A stretch of DNA of 64,000 nt, from NCBI RefSeq assembly GCF_000801105.2, contig NC_079514.1, positions 13,618,293-13,682,292 on the forward strand, read 5' to 3'. This DNA comes from Raphanus sativus (Eukaryota > Streptophyta > Magnoliopsida > Brassicales > Brassicaceae). A program made the position numbers and the translations under genes. The notes under the pieces are model-generated. The model was not told where the DNA came from and ran no database searches. It was given only the letters and a program-made list of their open reading frames with translations. Shown here piece by piece: positions 22,620 to 34,526 of this stretch; within the stretch, counting starts at the first letter, position 1; each line of letters starts with the position of its first letter.

Positions 22620-25472
22620 TCAGATCCGTTGGCTTAAACTCCTACTGATCGACAATAACTTGCAAAACATCTTCTTAGGTTGTCTTGGGATCGAACACAA
22701 CGCCATAAACCTCGAAGGAGTGCTCTGAAATCCTCCGTTAGGTTTAATTTCAACTCTTTCTACATCTTCTTCTCTTCTTGTTGTAAAACTTCTTCTCAAA
22801 ACTGCTGTTTCATTATTGGTGATATTGTTTGCTGTTGTAGCTATCGCAGCTCGTGCTTGCTCCACAAATAGGATTTGCACAATCACTCTCAGTGGAAGCA
22901 GCTGGTTTTGTGCAGCATTCTTGCTTGCTTCTACTGATAGTTTCTTGCAGTCCAAGATTCTGCATAACCTCTTTCTGTCAGTCTTATCAATCTTCTGATG
23001 AACCTGAAAACATAAAGGGTGTGAGATAACAATCAATGCAGTGTTGTCTCCAATTAATTTTAACCTTATTCAGAAAATATTGACGATATATTTACAAATG
23101 TAAGAAAAGGTTTGACCAAAAAAAAAAATATTTACAAATGTAATGACGTAGTCTTAAAAGTCAATAGTTATATCTATATTTTTGATATTTATTCGACCGC
23201 TCCGGTTGTGCATTGGACATGCTATTAGACCGCCCTGAATCCTGAATCAGTCTATCTTATTAAAACAGAAACATTCTATTGGATCTAACATTTATTTTGT
23301 AAGTTTTTAAATTAAATACACATTTATATTTTATAGTTAAACCTACATTAAATCACTAATGTTTATTTTTTTTATACTACTATCCATGTTTCCAAACAAT
23401 ATACTTATTTCTTTATACTACTATCAATATTTCCAAACAATATTTTTTTATACTACTATCAATGTTTCCAAACAATACAATAATTAATCTTAGTTACTTT
23501 GTATCTATCATTTTCTCTTTAAAATTTTGTAAAAACGTCATAATTTCATAAATTGCAAAATAATGAATTTTAAAATTTGGATTATAAGATTACAAATTAT
23601 GAAACTACTACAATTTGAATCAAATTAGATTACATATCAGTCATCCATCAGTTCAATCGGTTAGTCTCAGATTTTAGTGATTTTTCTTAATATGAATATT
23701 TTAAAAATCTAAATTGAATTGTTAGATCTCCGGATTAACCGGTTTAATCACAATCAGGTTGAATTTAAAAACACTGATTTAAATGCAAAAATATTTTAAA
23801 TACACACTCTTTAAAAATTACCAAAATATTTGTTAAATTATTATTGAAGTTTTCATCATAAAATATTACGCGCTTCCAAAGCGTGAGTCAAGATCTAGTG
23901 TATGTTAAAGTTGATAATAGCTTCTAGTTGTAACATTTTTTACCTGAAGATAGATATCAATCGCTTTGTACAAGTCATCATGACTGATCCTTGAAAGATC
24001 AGGTATCGATTCAGCCAACTCAAGAAAGCTAGACACCGTTAAGTTCACATCTCTAGCAATCTCTTGAAGATATGAATCAACAAGCTTTGCTACTTTAACC
24101 AACAACGGAGGAAAAGAAGAAGAAGACAGAGATCCTCTGATCTCTTGTATCTCTTCCATGTTTTCTTCTGAACGAGACCTTCTATGTTGAGTTCTTGTTG
24201 GCCTGATCTGAGACAGAAACTGCTTCACCATCATAGTCACAACATCCACATCGTATAACATACCTGACTTATCCGATAAGGGTATCAACAGCTCGCTTAC
24301 CGTTGCCTTATCAAGTTGGTTTCCCGCCTTCACCGCGAGTTCCATCTTCGAAGCAGGCGAAACGTTCATAACATTCGCTGTCTTCAGTAACTGAAGGAAG
24401 AAGCTACAAGGAACAGCTGATCTTTCTGTCGGTAGAAGAGAGATAACCGATTCCAAAACCGGAGAACATTCTTCAATGCTTGGTAACCATCTAGAAGCAT
24501 AGATTCTAAGAGCATTACCGATTAATCTCGGAGATACGTTCCGGTTCGATGACTTTATCGCCACCATTGTTCTCTGGTAAAGATCCAAATCCAAATCAGC
24601 TAAATCTTCACCCCACCAACGCGAGTTCTCTGCCTTACCATTACACAAGCTTTCATCTCTTCTTCTCCTCGACCGGTTTCTCGACAACCCCGTCTCCATA
24701 ACGTTCGCGAAATCGTCACCTGGAGATGCATTTACACCGTTGGCAATCGCCTCGATGCAACGGCTCGTGATCCCGAGATCTTCAGACCACGAAGGTAAAG
24801 CCTTTGTGGTCTGAAGAGTGACGAATGAGTCTTTCCAGCTCTTGAAGACACAAGAAGTCAAGAAATGCTCGAGTCTTTGGACAAGATTCTCTGTCTCTCC
24901 GGGCTCGACTTCTTCCGTCATGCCGAGATACTCCGCTGCGCATCGTACCGCGACTACGTTGTGAGCGCTGAGAGTGATCGTGATGCCGTAACAGAACTTA
25001 GCACAGAGCTCAAAAGCCTCTGTTTCGCCGGGAAAGTCAACGAGTTGTATCACTTTCTGTTCTTGTGAGGTTTCGGGTTCTTGTGATTGTGAAGAGACTA
25101 AGTTCTTTAAACGCAAGCATTTTGATAACATCGGAAACTGCAAATATAAATTGCGCCAAAAAAAAATAAAAAAAAACTCAGAAATCAAATCTTGAAAATG
25201 TTACTATGAAAAAGTGGATTATTATTACCTTGTGAAGAAGATATTTGGTGGATTTTACTTGGATTATAAGATCATTCAGTAAATCAGAAGACACAGACCT
25301 GTAAAATTTTCAGACCGAACAGCAAAAATGATCAGAGATTGGTCGGAACAATTTAACAAAAAAAATTAGAAAATTTGAGAGAGAGATAGAGACGATTGAG
25401 TTCTTGTTATTACCTTACTGCTTCTACAGTGTAGAATGTATCAGGCCGAAACCCTAATTCCATAAACTTCAT
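22620..25472 (-). CDS. BTB/POZ-NPH3 family protein
   Basis: Exons 25472-25414, 25298-25229, 25137-23944 and 23003-22620 join in frame to 568 aa. It starts MKFMELGFRPDTFYTVEAVR, the usual start of this family. The BTB domain follows (DLIIQV, LLHKFPMLSKC, about residues 30-60, to FCYGITITL) and the NPH3 domain includes EDLADLDLDLYQRTM, RLIGNALRIYASRWLP and LCRILDCKKLS..AAQNQLLPLRVIVQ. The C-terminus has GGFQSTPSRFMALCSIPR and ends SRSLSQRI. NPH3-type proteins are substrate adaptors of CUL3 E3 ligases, acting at the plasma membrane in auxin or light signalling. Intron 3 is 940 bp because of a Helitron and a micro-insertion. Probable At3g26490 orthologue. Confidence 0.92.
23104..23127 (+). mobile_element. 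Micro-retroposon (24 bp) with 16-bp TSD in NPH3 intron 3
   Basis: ATATTTACAAATGTAA is repeated perfectly at 23088-23103 and 23128-23143. The insert is GAAAAGGTTTGACC plus ten As. Confidence 0.65.
23251..23898 (+). mobile_element. Short non-autonomous Helitron inside NPH3 intron 3
   Basis: The 5' end is TCTATCTTATTAAAACAGAA. The 3' end has a hairpin (CGCGCTT/AAGCGTG with one G-U pair, about 23869-23885), then CTAG at 23895-23898 followed by T. The base before the 5' end is G, not the usual A, so that junction may have mutated. At 648 bp it has no coding frame and accounts for most of the intron. Its 3' end stops 46 bp from the end of NPH3 exon 3. Confidence 0.8.
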
Positions 25473-26077
25473 TTCCGGTATGAAAAGAAAGTCGCCGGTA
25501 AAGTCGGTTCCGGTTCGCCGGAATAAATTAGATTATGGGTTTTGTCGAAACCGGGAATTGGTGTATGTCAGAACAGAATCGCCTCCCGGAGATCGTCAAT
25601 TTTTGTCTCAAGTTCTAGTAACCGGTGGATTTACTGCCGGAAAATGGTAAATATTGCCGGAAACTGAAAAGAATAAGAAGAGACCGGTGGAGCTCCGACG
25701 ACGGTTGGATGATCAGCAGCTAAAGTAACGTTAATCACAGGAAAGAAACTTGGATTTGGACGAGAAAACACTAATCCTTTCTCTGGAAATTGTCGATGTT
25801 CTTGTCGGAAAACGAATGTGAAAGACTTTAAGGTGAGAGTGTACAACAAACAAGAATCTGTTGCACACAAATTTATAAACGAGTGCTTTTGTAATAAAAT
25901 AGTTAATTTTTTATTCGCAGAATGTAATTTTTTAAGGTTAGCTGATTACTTTGAGAAATGATTCGCTTTTTTGTCACACCACCTGAGAACTTTCGTATAA
26001 TCAATTTCAGCAGAAAGCACAAAGTATTAGATATAATATAATTTATTTTAAATTTTACAGGTGAAAGAAAAAAAGCT
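25473..26077. other. NPH3 upstream region
   Basis: Contains the NPH3 promoter and leader on the minus strand. No separate coding gene; a 79-codon minus-strand frame at 25631-25870 lies in the leader region and has no domain. Confidence 0.5.
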
Positions 26078-26095
26078 AAAGTAATAATAGACGAT

Positions 26096-26104
26096 TGATC
26101 AAAA
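26096..26104 (+). repeat. 18-bp direct repeat around a 9-nt insert ending in As
   Basis: AAAGTAATAATAGACGAT occurs at 26078-26095 and 26105-26122, with TGATCAAAA between. This is the shortest case of the micro-insertion pattern; tandem duplication with filler is an alternative. Confidence 0.5.
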
Positions 26105-26689
26105 AAAGTAATAATAGACGATGATGATATAAGGGTGATTTTGCTCAATATTCATAAGAGCTAAAAAAATTAAGTATATAGCTACTGAATAGTTAATGTG
26201 ACAATTAGAGCCAAAGCTTGACATTTTTCTCCTTCCACTTACGTGAGCGTGAATATAAGCGCATCACATTGTGTGGCAAACATAATCAAAATATGTTATA
26301 CTATAGATCATATAACATAGTCCAAGCACTAGTACAAATATAAATGGTGAAAGGAGAAACATGCTACAAACGTTGAAAAATACCATATCAAGACTATACG
26401 ATGTATATGTGATTCGAAACAGAAACACACCTGAGCATCTACCAAATTTTTTATGCGCCCAATCATAATAGAATAAACCAAAAAAAATACAATTTAGTTT
26501 ATCTTCTTAGATCATTTTATAACTGATAGTAGTAAAAGTGAAGGTATAAATAAGAGCAGCGGATGAAGAGATGATGTTGTTACTGCGTAAAGTAAAAGAG
26601 AAGAATAGGTGGTGGGAGAAAGAAAAGAACCTACACTCGACCTATACCATAATTTATTATATACTATTTATAAATATCATATAGTATAG

Positions 26690-27165
26690 GCAAAGACAAA
26701 CAAACAAACACAAATTCATACACTCTAAACTCAAATCATAAATCCTAAACTCAAATTTTAAATCCTAAACCTAAACCATATATCTAAACCCAAACCATAT
26801 ATCCTAAACCCAAATCTTAAACCCTAAACTCATACCATAATTTGTTCTATACTATTTACAAATATCATATAGTATCGGCAAAGAGAAACAAACAAATCCA
26901 AATCTTAAACTCTAAACCCAAATCCTAAACCTTAAATTCAAACCATAAACCCTAAACCCAAACTATATACCATAAACCCAAAACCCTAAACTCAAAACCC
27001 TAAACTCAAACTCTAAACCCTAAACCAAACCATATACACTAATCACCCAACCCTAAATCCTAAACCCAAATTCTAAACCTTAAACCCAAATACTAAACTC
27101 TCAACCCAAAACCTAAACTCTAAACCCAAACTATATATTACAAACTCAAACTCTAAACCCAAACT
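26690..27165. repeat. Degenerate interstitial telomere-like repeats
   Basis: About 475 bp of short units such as AAACCCTAAA, AACCCAAAC, AAATCCTAAAC and AAACTCTAAAC, variants of the plant telomere unit CCCTAAA. A 60-bp segment with ATATCATATAGTAT and GGCAAAGA is present twice (about 26643 and about 26828), so the array and its flank were duplicated together. No gene. Confidence 0.75.
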
Positions 27166-27171
27166 TATATA

Positions 27172-27650
27172 TGTATTTTAATTAAAAATTTATTCATATT
27201 AAGAGCTAATTTAGATTAACAAAATCATAATTAATTAAAATACATATATAACTCTTATAAGGACGGTTTTTGATATGATCGAAATCTCTTATATAAGATT
27301 AGAATTCAATTAATTTTTTTTTTGTTAATTTTACTAAATAATATAAAATAAAAATTTATATTTTATAAAAAATTATTTTTATAACAAACTTATTTAGTTT
27401 TTTTTTAAATTATATACATGGCATATTTGTCAGCAAAATTAGCTGATGTTGCATCCACGCGAGCAAAAATAGATGACTTAACAGCTGATGTGGCGACTGG
27501 TGTATGATTTTGCCAAAAAAATATAAGTTGGGTATGTTTTAGCACAGCCATATAAGTTCATGTATGTTTTGGCACGGCCATATAAGTCGGATATGAATTG
27601 AACATATCGAGATATGTTGGGTATGAAATGGCCGTTTTTCCGGTACTTCT
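27172..27650. mobile_element. Half copy of the foldback element
   Basis: It matches the right arm and part of the centre of the element at 2506-3454, ending at the same tip including GGTACTTCT (27642-27650). The other arm is absent: the copy begins right at the edge of the telomere-like repeats. Confidence 0.8.
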
Positions 27651-30034
27651 TTGTATGAGAAAGTGAGGTATGTGAGATTAGTTGCATTTTGAAGGTGATA
27701 AGCAGTAGTGTAAGGCCAAAGCTTAACCACCCCTAAGATCAAGGTGTTCCTAGTTTAGACAACTTTGTTTTTCTTCAAGTATATTTTAACAGTGACTTCA
27801 AAATATTAGTGACTCAAGCAATTTAAAATCCTCAAAAATTGGCCAATACTACACAGTTTCTCAAGGCACAGTATCTTCGTTCTTATTCCCAAAATTCATG
27901 ATACACATTCGAGTAAATGCACTAATTTAGTTGTTGGAAATGGAAGATGGATCTGATACGAAGTTACACGTATGAATATTATATGTTACGTTTGATTGTT
28001 GTATTTTGTTGTGTGTTTGATTCGTTTCTAAGTAAAGAAAAGTAATATAATTTGTTTGGCCAATCCGTCCATCTAGGGAAAAGTTCTTGCACCCAATCCA
28101 CTATCAATTCATCGGAAAACTCTCAGGCGAAAGACTATCTTTGTCTTCACTGGAATAACAATTGTCAATACGGTTCTTCGTTTCAATGTTTAACTTAATT
28201 TTTGATTGTGTAATATTTTCAGAGACGGTCTTGAGTATAACCAAATAGACCATTAGTGTTGAACGTCCGAAATTTTAAGGTTAAACTTAGCTAATACTAC
28301 ACTGTAACAGTGTGTGAAAACCAATAATTGGTTAGGTTCAAAAAGTGAAACCACATACTTATGTCATCAGTAATAATATAAAATAGAATATTTACAAGCA
28401 TGGTGCTTTTCGAACTAAAAATGAAAAAAAAAAGTTGAAACACATTCTTTCATTATTTCATCATTTTACTATCTATTCTTTTTGCCAACCATTCCTTTAC
28501 TGTCCAAAACTCAGCATTTAGCATGATTGCCTATAACTTTTTTCCTTTCCATATCATGAATAATTGTTTTTCCGACTAATATCATGGTTCTAATAGGTTA
28601 TGTAATTCTCCCTTTACGATCTAATGGGTTATGTATCAGAGAGAGACCCCATCTAATGAAACCACATTTGTTTTCTTTATATTATATATAGTAATCTTTT
28701 TCGTAGTCAGACATTCGTACGAAGTCGGAATATCAATAATTTTAAAGATGATGATTGTTCCTCATATGATGAAAATATAGAAAATTCAAAATTGTATATG
28801 GTTTATTATTTAGTCAAAAGAAAATGCATTTGATCCTTTTTATTGGATGTCAAAGCATGACATGTGGTGTGTATAGATAACTTTTCCATGTTCATAGAAT
28901 GATGGAACAACTTACGTATTGTAAAAAGATCTTTACTGATGCAAAAGTATTTTGTTGTTGTCTCACCGGTAACAACAGTTTAGTTACCGTATGATTCTTC
29001 CAATTGCATAACTGATCTCAGTGAGTGAATCATATAAAAAGATAGTAAATGATACTTAAAAACAAAACTATAGTGCAAGTTGAAAAGAATCAATGGGCAG
29101 CTAAATTTAAGTGCGTTAATTTGTTTCAACGAATTAGACAGATGTTGGGTTATCAAGATCGATCATGGAGTATCCATCTTGGATTTTCTATCTGACAATT
29201 AATGAGATAATACTAATAATTGGAAATTTTTTAATAGATTGTATTTTTTTCGTGACTACAAAAGGCAAAGCGCCATGTGATTGTCCATCGTTTTTCTATC
29301 ATTGCATAGTCGACGCCGCTTGTCTTAATTCATTCTTTTTATTTCCTACTCAAATAAAGATGATTTTAAGCACTGTTTCAAGTGTTTTTGTACTTCAAAT
29401 ATAATCATCACTTTGGTAAGTGTTACTTTTTATAAGGAAGGTTGAGAGATGAGATGAGATGAGATTGCTTTAATAAAACAGGATTAGTATGATGAAAGTG
29501 GTATACAAAAGTGGTATGATTAGCGGAAATTAGTAAACCCAAAGCTTTATATTAACAACATGTTATACCAATAAAATTATCACTCACTCACACACATAAG
29601 CAAATATGCTATTAAAAACGATGTTAATGTTTTGTTATGAAGCAAACTTTAGTAACTAAATCGATGAAAACGGCAATCGTCGGTTAAGCAGGCAGGTATA
29701 AGTCGCCCTCAAATAGGTCTACTTTTCTGCTTAAGAAAGCTGCTGAAAAAATGTGGTTGGCGCCCCACAGTTGTAACCAATCAGCTTAGGATTCTATTTT
29801 TGTCATATCGCTTTGATTAATCATCTTATCATAAGAGTCGTCTATAATAATATGTCATTAATTTTTCTCCAATAGATTTGCAACATCAGCTTGTCAAATA
29901 ATGAAAGAACGTGATTGTTAGCTTACAACGTATCCCTTTGGAAGCAAACGATGTTTCTGAAATGTCTACGTTTCATTTCTAATGGTGCGGTTTGTCATTT
30001 CAAGAATTCAAGAACTTAAGCCTCAAATTTGACT

Positions 30035-30057
30035 AAGATGAGCTGTCGACAAAAAAA
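30035..30057 (+). mobile_element. Micro-retroposon (23 bp) with 17-bp TSD
   Basis: AAGCCTCAAATTTGACT is repeated perfectly at 30018-30034 and 30058-30074. The insert is 16 nt ending GTCGAC, then seven As. Confidence 0.65.
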
Positions 30058-32601
30058 AAGCCTCAAATTTGACTTTTTATCGTAAGTTATTATAAATGCC
30101 TCGTTTGACGACTTGTAAGATCATTGTTTGGACCATCGTTTGGCAATCTCTGCCTTGTTAGGTTTAAACTATCCCTTCTTCCTTAGTGGAGATTGATAGT
30201 TAAATTTTTAAAAAATCAGTTTACCAAAAATAAAAATAAAAGGATCAAACTATGTCAGGAATCTCACATATATAAAAAATAAAATGAGATATCATATTAC
30301 AAATATGAAATATTAATTAATTCATTACTTGCAAAATGAACTTATATAAAAACGGGGTCTAATTTTACAGAATAGACGTATAAACTTTCGTTCTTTCTTA
30401 AACCGGTCCATCTACACACATTAATATGCTAACAGGTATCCGGCTGAGTGAATTAGTATTTTTATCCTAACAATTCAATGATCAGTTATGTTTATCTAGA
30501 ACTCTTGTAGTTAAATTATATATAGAGTAATCAAAAACAATTTGGTTTGATTATCTGCCAAAATTTGTGAGGTTCTTACGAGAAACAACTAGTGTTATCA
30601 GATCATTTAACTTTGAATAGGTTTGCAGTTATTGACAGATCATCTAACTTTGAATATGTTTGCAGTTATTGATGTACGTATGCAACTACATGCAGCAAAT
30701 AGTTGAAAATGGCGTTCAGTGTCTCCAAAATTAGGGGTTTGTTTATATTTAGTCAGACTTATGAACAGATAATGCGCGACAAGGAAGAAACCAGATTTGT
30801 ATTTGGTCTTATTGGCAAATGACGATAAAATTAATTACCATAATGGTTTTTGTCTAAGGTTTGTCTACAAGAGAGGAATCATATTCCCACTGGGACCGTG
30901 ACATCACCACCACAAAACACACTTTGTCTTTGCTACCATTAATTTTGGTCCCGATTTTCTCTATCGTTTACATTTTATTTCATTTCATTTTCCATCTATT
31001 GATTTGTTTTTAGTCAGGATATGATTTAATATTTGAAATAAAAGTGATAAGAAACTTCTTCACCACAAAAAGGTGATCGAAACATATTTTGTTCCATTGA
31101 TATCAAAAAATTACTAATTTATTTTGACTAAGAACTCAAAAACTTAGCAAATAATATTTCAAAAATATTTACATGTTATCGCCACATTTATTCTCAAAAA
31201 AGAAAAATGATATGACTTCTGAAAATATGACATGACATCAAATAAAATTATAACATAGATCATTTCATTTATATAAATTTATTTTGTTTGTATTTTTCTA
31301 AGGTATAGTAATAATTTATATATTATCACTAACATTAATAAAAGTAAACTAATAATATATTCACAAATATAAAAATATTCTATAGATTATAAAATATAGA
31401 AAACTTATATACATATATTTTAAAAAATTAATTAGAAATGTGTCTTAACAAATACATAATTAAGATATCACTAACCAAGCCAAAATTTTGTAGATAGTTA
31501 AATGTCTGAAAATTTAATCAAAACCTATTAAATAGTGTAAAAACAATCTATTCATGTTTAATCGTCAATAATATACCTAATGGAACGATTGACGTTTGAT
31601 TTATTAGATTAACTAATTATTTTTAGTTTAATGATCTTATAAAGAAAACAAAAACCATATTTCGTAGAATTTATATATTTAGATATTTAAATAAATATAG
31701 TTACCAAATGTAATATTTTATTTTTAGAAAATACAAATTATTTTTATTGCAATTTAACTAAATCTAAATAGAAATAGTTGAAGAAAATTTCAAATAATCA
31801 ATTGATTTTATAGATTTAATTTAAACTAATAAAGTTAAAATATAAAATTTAATTATATTTAAATATCGACTGAAAATATATTATTATTCAAAAATTATTA
31901 TAACTACCCAGTACACATAAATCTCTTAATTATAAATAAAATTCTCAAACTTGCGGAAACATAATCAAAGCTTTGAGCGGACTCACAAGTGGCAACAACA
32001 CAAGCAGTAACTTGCCAAGTCGAGATTTCAAAATTTCCATCAATCCGATGACGTTGGTGTTTTACATATGGTTCTTGGAAAAACAATGAGTGTTTTTTTT
32101 CAGGACGTATAGTACTTTATAAAGTTGTGCTGGTTTAATGAGAGTAAAGAAATGTCAAAGTTAGTTTTTCTCTTTTTCATTTAGAGGTGAAAATGTTATT
32201 TTGGGCAATAGAATGTATGAAGAATTTGAGATAATTTTGGATCATGTTTGTAATAGATTGTTCCCAATTAGTGAAGATAGTTTTAGAACTAGAGGAATTA
32301 CCTACTTTTGCAAGTTATTTGGAAGATATCAAAAATTTGCCCAAAAAAATTCTCAGCTTAGAAATATTCATGTACTACGAACGTAGAATTTGAATATGGA
32401 TAATCTAGTATGAAGTGTTAGAGAAAAAACCGAACTTTGTCTTTCATATAGATGCATAGATACCAGTGTGGTTTATAAAGTTAGTACCAGTTTGTACACG
32501 TCGATGACGAAAAAAATAGAAAAATAAAACTCAAATAAAAGAGAGGTTAAATTAGGTTGGTTAAGGCTCGAGGAAACAACGAAAGATGCAAATTCATATT
32601 T

Positions 32602-32627
32602 TTTTTTTTTTTTTTTTTTTGTAACAC
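32602..32627 (-). mobile_element. Probable micro-retroposon with imperfect TSD
   Basis: GCAAATTCATATTT (from 32588) and GCAAATTATATTT (32628-32640) flank a long T-run plus GTAACAC. Read on the minus strand this is GTGTTAC followed by poly(A). Confidence 0.4.
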
Positions 32628-34518
32628 GCAAATTATATTTATAAAATCTGATTGTTTTATATTTCATTCTATTTCACTCGATGTACGATTACATTAAGTC
32701 CCACTTTGTCTCCCAGTTTTATTTCTTTCATGATGGTTGTATAAACAGTGCTGGACGAACAATTTTTGTTTGGTTGTTTTGTTTTCACTTTTCAATGAGC
32801 CAGCCATATGGAAATGTCTACCATTCATTGTCAGACAAAATTAAAATTACATCAAAAATTACATTTGAAAGGCTCTCCACCAATTCGTTTTCTCAGCTTT
32901 CTTTTATCTCTTCGCAAACCCTTATCTTTCAGAGAGAAATATCCTTTTTCCTAACTAATAGTCGGCTTTTCACTAAATGAGAATCACATTGACTGAACTA
33001 AAGATCAATATCGGATACTTCATAACCATACATTTTTGTATTTATTGAACGGACGACATAAAAATCTAAGTCATCGTCGACCATTATTAAACGATATTTG
33101 TGAAAACCTACCGGATAAATTCATTGGTTAGAATATAGCGTGAAAAAGGATAAAGCATTTTGTTTGTTCTGCTACTTGTTTAGAGATTACACTGAGAACA
33201 AATGTGGAAGTGATGCATTTGTGGTCAATGGATTTGATGACTGGAACAAGACAGAAAGATTACGTGCTCATGTCGGAGCAGTGAATAGTTTTCACAATAG
33301 TGCATTGAAAAGGGCTGACTATCTGATGAAACCAGAACAATCGATTGTTCATGCTTTTTATAAGCAGAATGACGCTGCTAAAAATGAATACATGATCAGA
33401 TTGAATGCTTCAATTGATGCTTGTAGGTATTTGTTAAGACAAGGACTCCCGTTTCAAGGTCATGATGAATCGGTGAATTCAGTTAACAAGGAAAACTTGG
33501 TGGAGCTTGTGAAATATACTGCAGAGCATAATGAGCTTATAAGTTCAGTTGTGTTAGAGAATGCCCCTAAGAACAACCAGATGGTGTCCCACAAAATCCA
33601 GACAGATATAGTTCATTGCTTTGCAGAAGAAGTTATTGAATCTGTTATCAAAGAAGTTGGTCATGATGTATTTTGTTTGTTGGTGGATGAATCTGCAGAT
33701 GTTTCTGACAAAGAGCAAATGGCAATGGTTTTTCGCTTTGTTGATACACATGGGATAGTTAAAGAAAGGTTTGTTGGTCTGGCTCATGTGAAAAAAAAAC
33801 ATCTTCTTTATCTCTGAAGAGTGTTGTTGATCCATTGTTTGCAAAAACATGGATTGAGTATGAAGAAGTTAAGAGGACAAGGTTATGATGGAGCGAGTAA
33901 TATGAAGGGTGAATTCAATGGTCTGAGAGCTCTAATTCTGAGAGAATGCAGTTCTGCATATTATGTTCATTGTTTTGCTCATCAGCTTCAGTTAGTTGTC
34001 GTTGCAGTTGCTCATAAGCATTTTGAAGTTGGAGATTTCTTTGATAAGATTGATGTCTTGTTAAATGTGGTTGGAGCTTCTTGCAAGAGGAAAGATAAGA
34101 TTCGAGAAGACTACCAGAAAAAGTTGAGGAAAGAACTAAGAAATGTGAAATTAAGACAGGAAAGGGACTGAACCAAGAGGTTTCGCTTCAAAAACCTGGT
34201 AAAACTCGCTGGGATTCTCATTATAAGACTTTGCTGCGGTTGGTTGATTTGTTTGCATCTATCATTAAAGTGCTTAAGTATGTTGAAATCGATGAAAGTG
34301 ATGGTATCAAAAGACGCCAAGCTAATGGTCTTCTCAAGTACTTTCAAACCTTTGATTTTGTGTTCTACTTACAATTGATGTTGCTTCTTCTTGGGATCAC
34401 AAATAGCTTGTCAAAAGCTCTCCAAAAGAAGGATCAAGACATTTTGAATGCTATGTCACTTGTGAAATCCACCAAGCAACAATTGTACAAGATCAGAGAT
34501 GATGGATGAGAATCTTTG

Positions 34519-34526
34519 ATCACTAA
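34519..34526. repeat. 8-bp TSD of hAT copy B (left)
   Basis: ATCACTAA, repeated at 37407-37414; eight bases is the hAT standard. Confidence 0.9.

Larger units (their letters stand above)
27651..33122. other. Long gene-free AT-rich interval
   Basis: Short open frames only (for example 29165-29404, 32201-32386, 32681-32980), none with a recognised domain. In Arabidopsis several genes lie between the NPH3 and DUF707 genes; I recognise no trace of them here. Confidence 0.5.

Noticed and set aside
26643..27165. A true chromosome end
   Set aside because: The repeats are degenerate, short and flanked on both sides by ordinary genome sequence.
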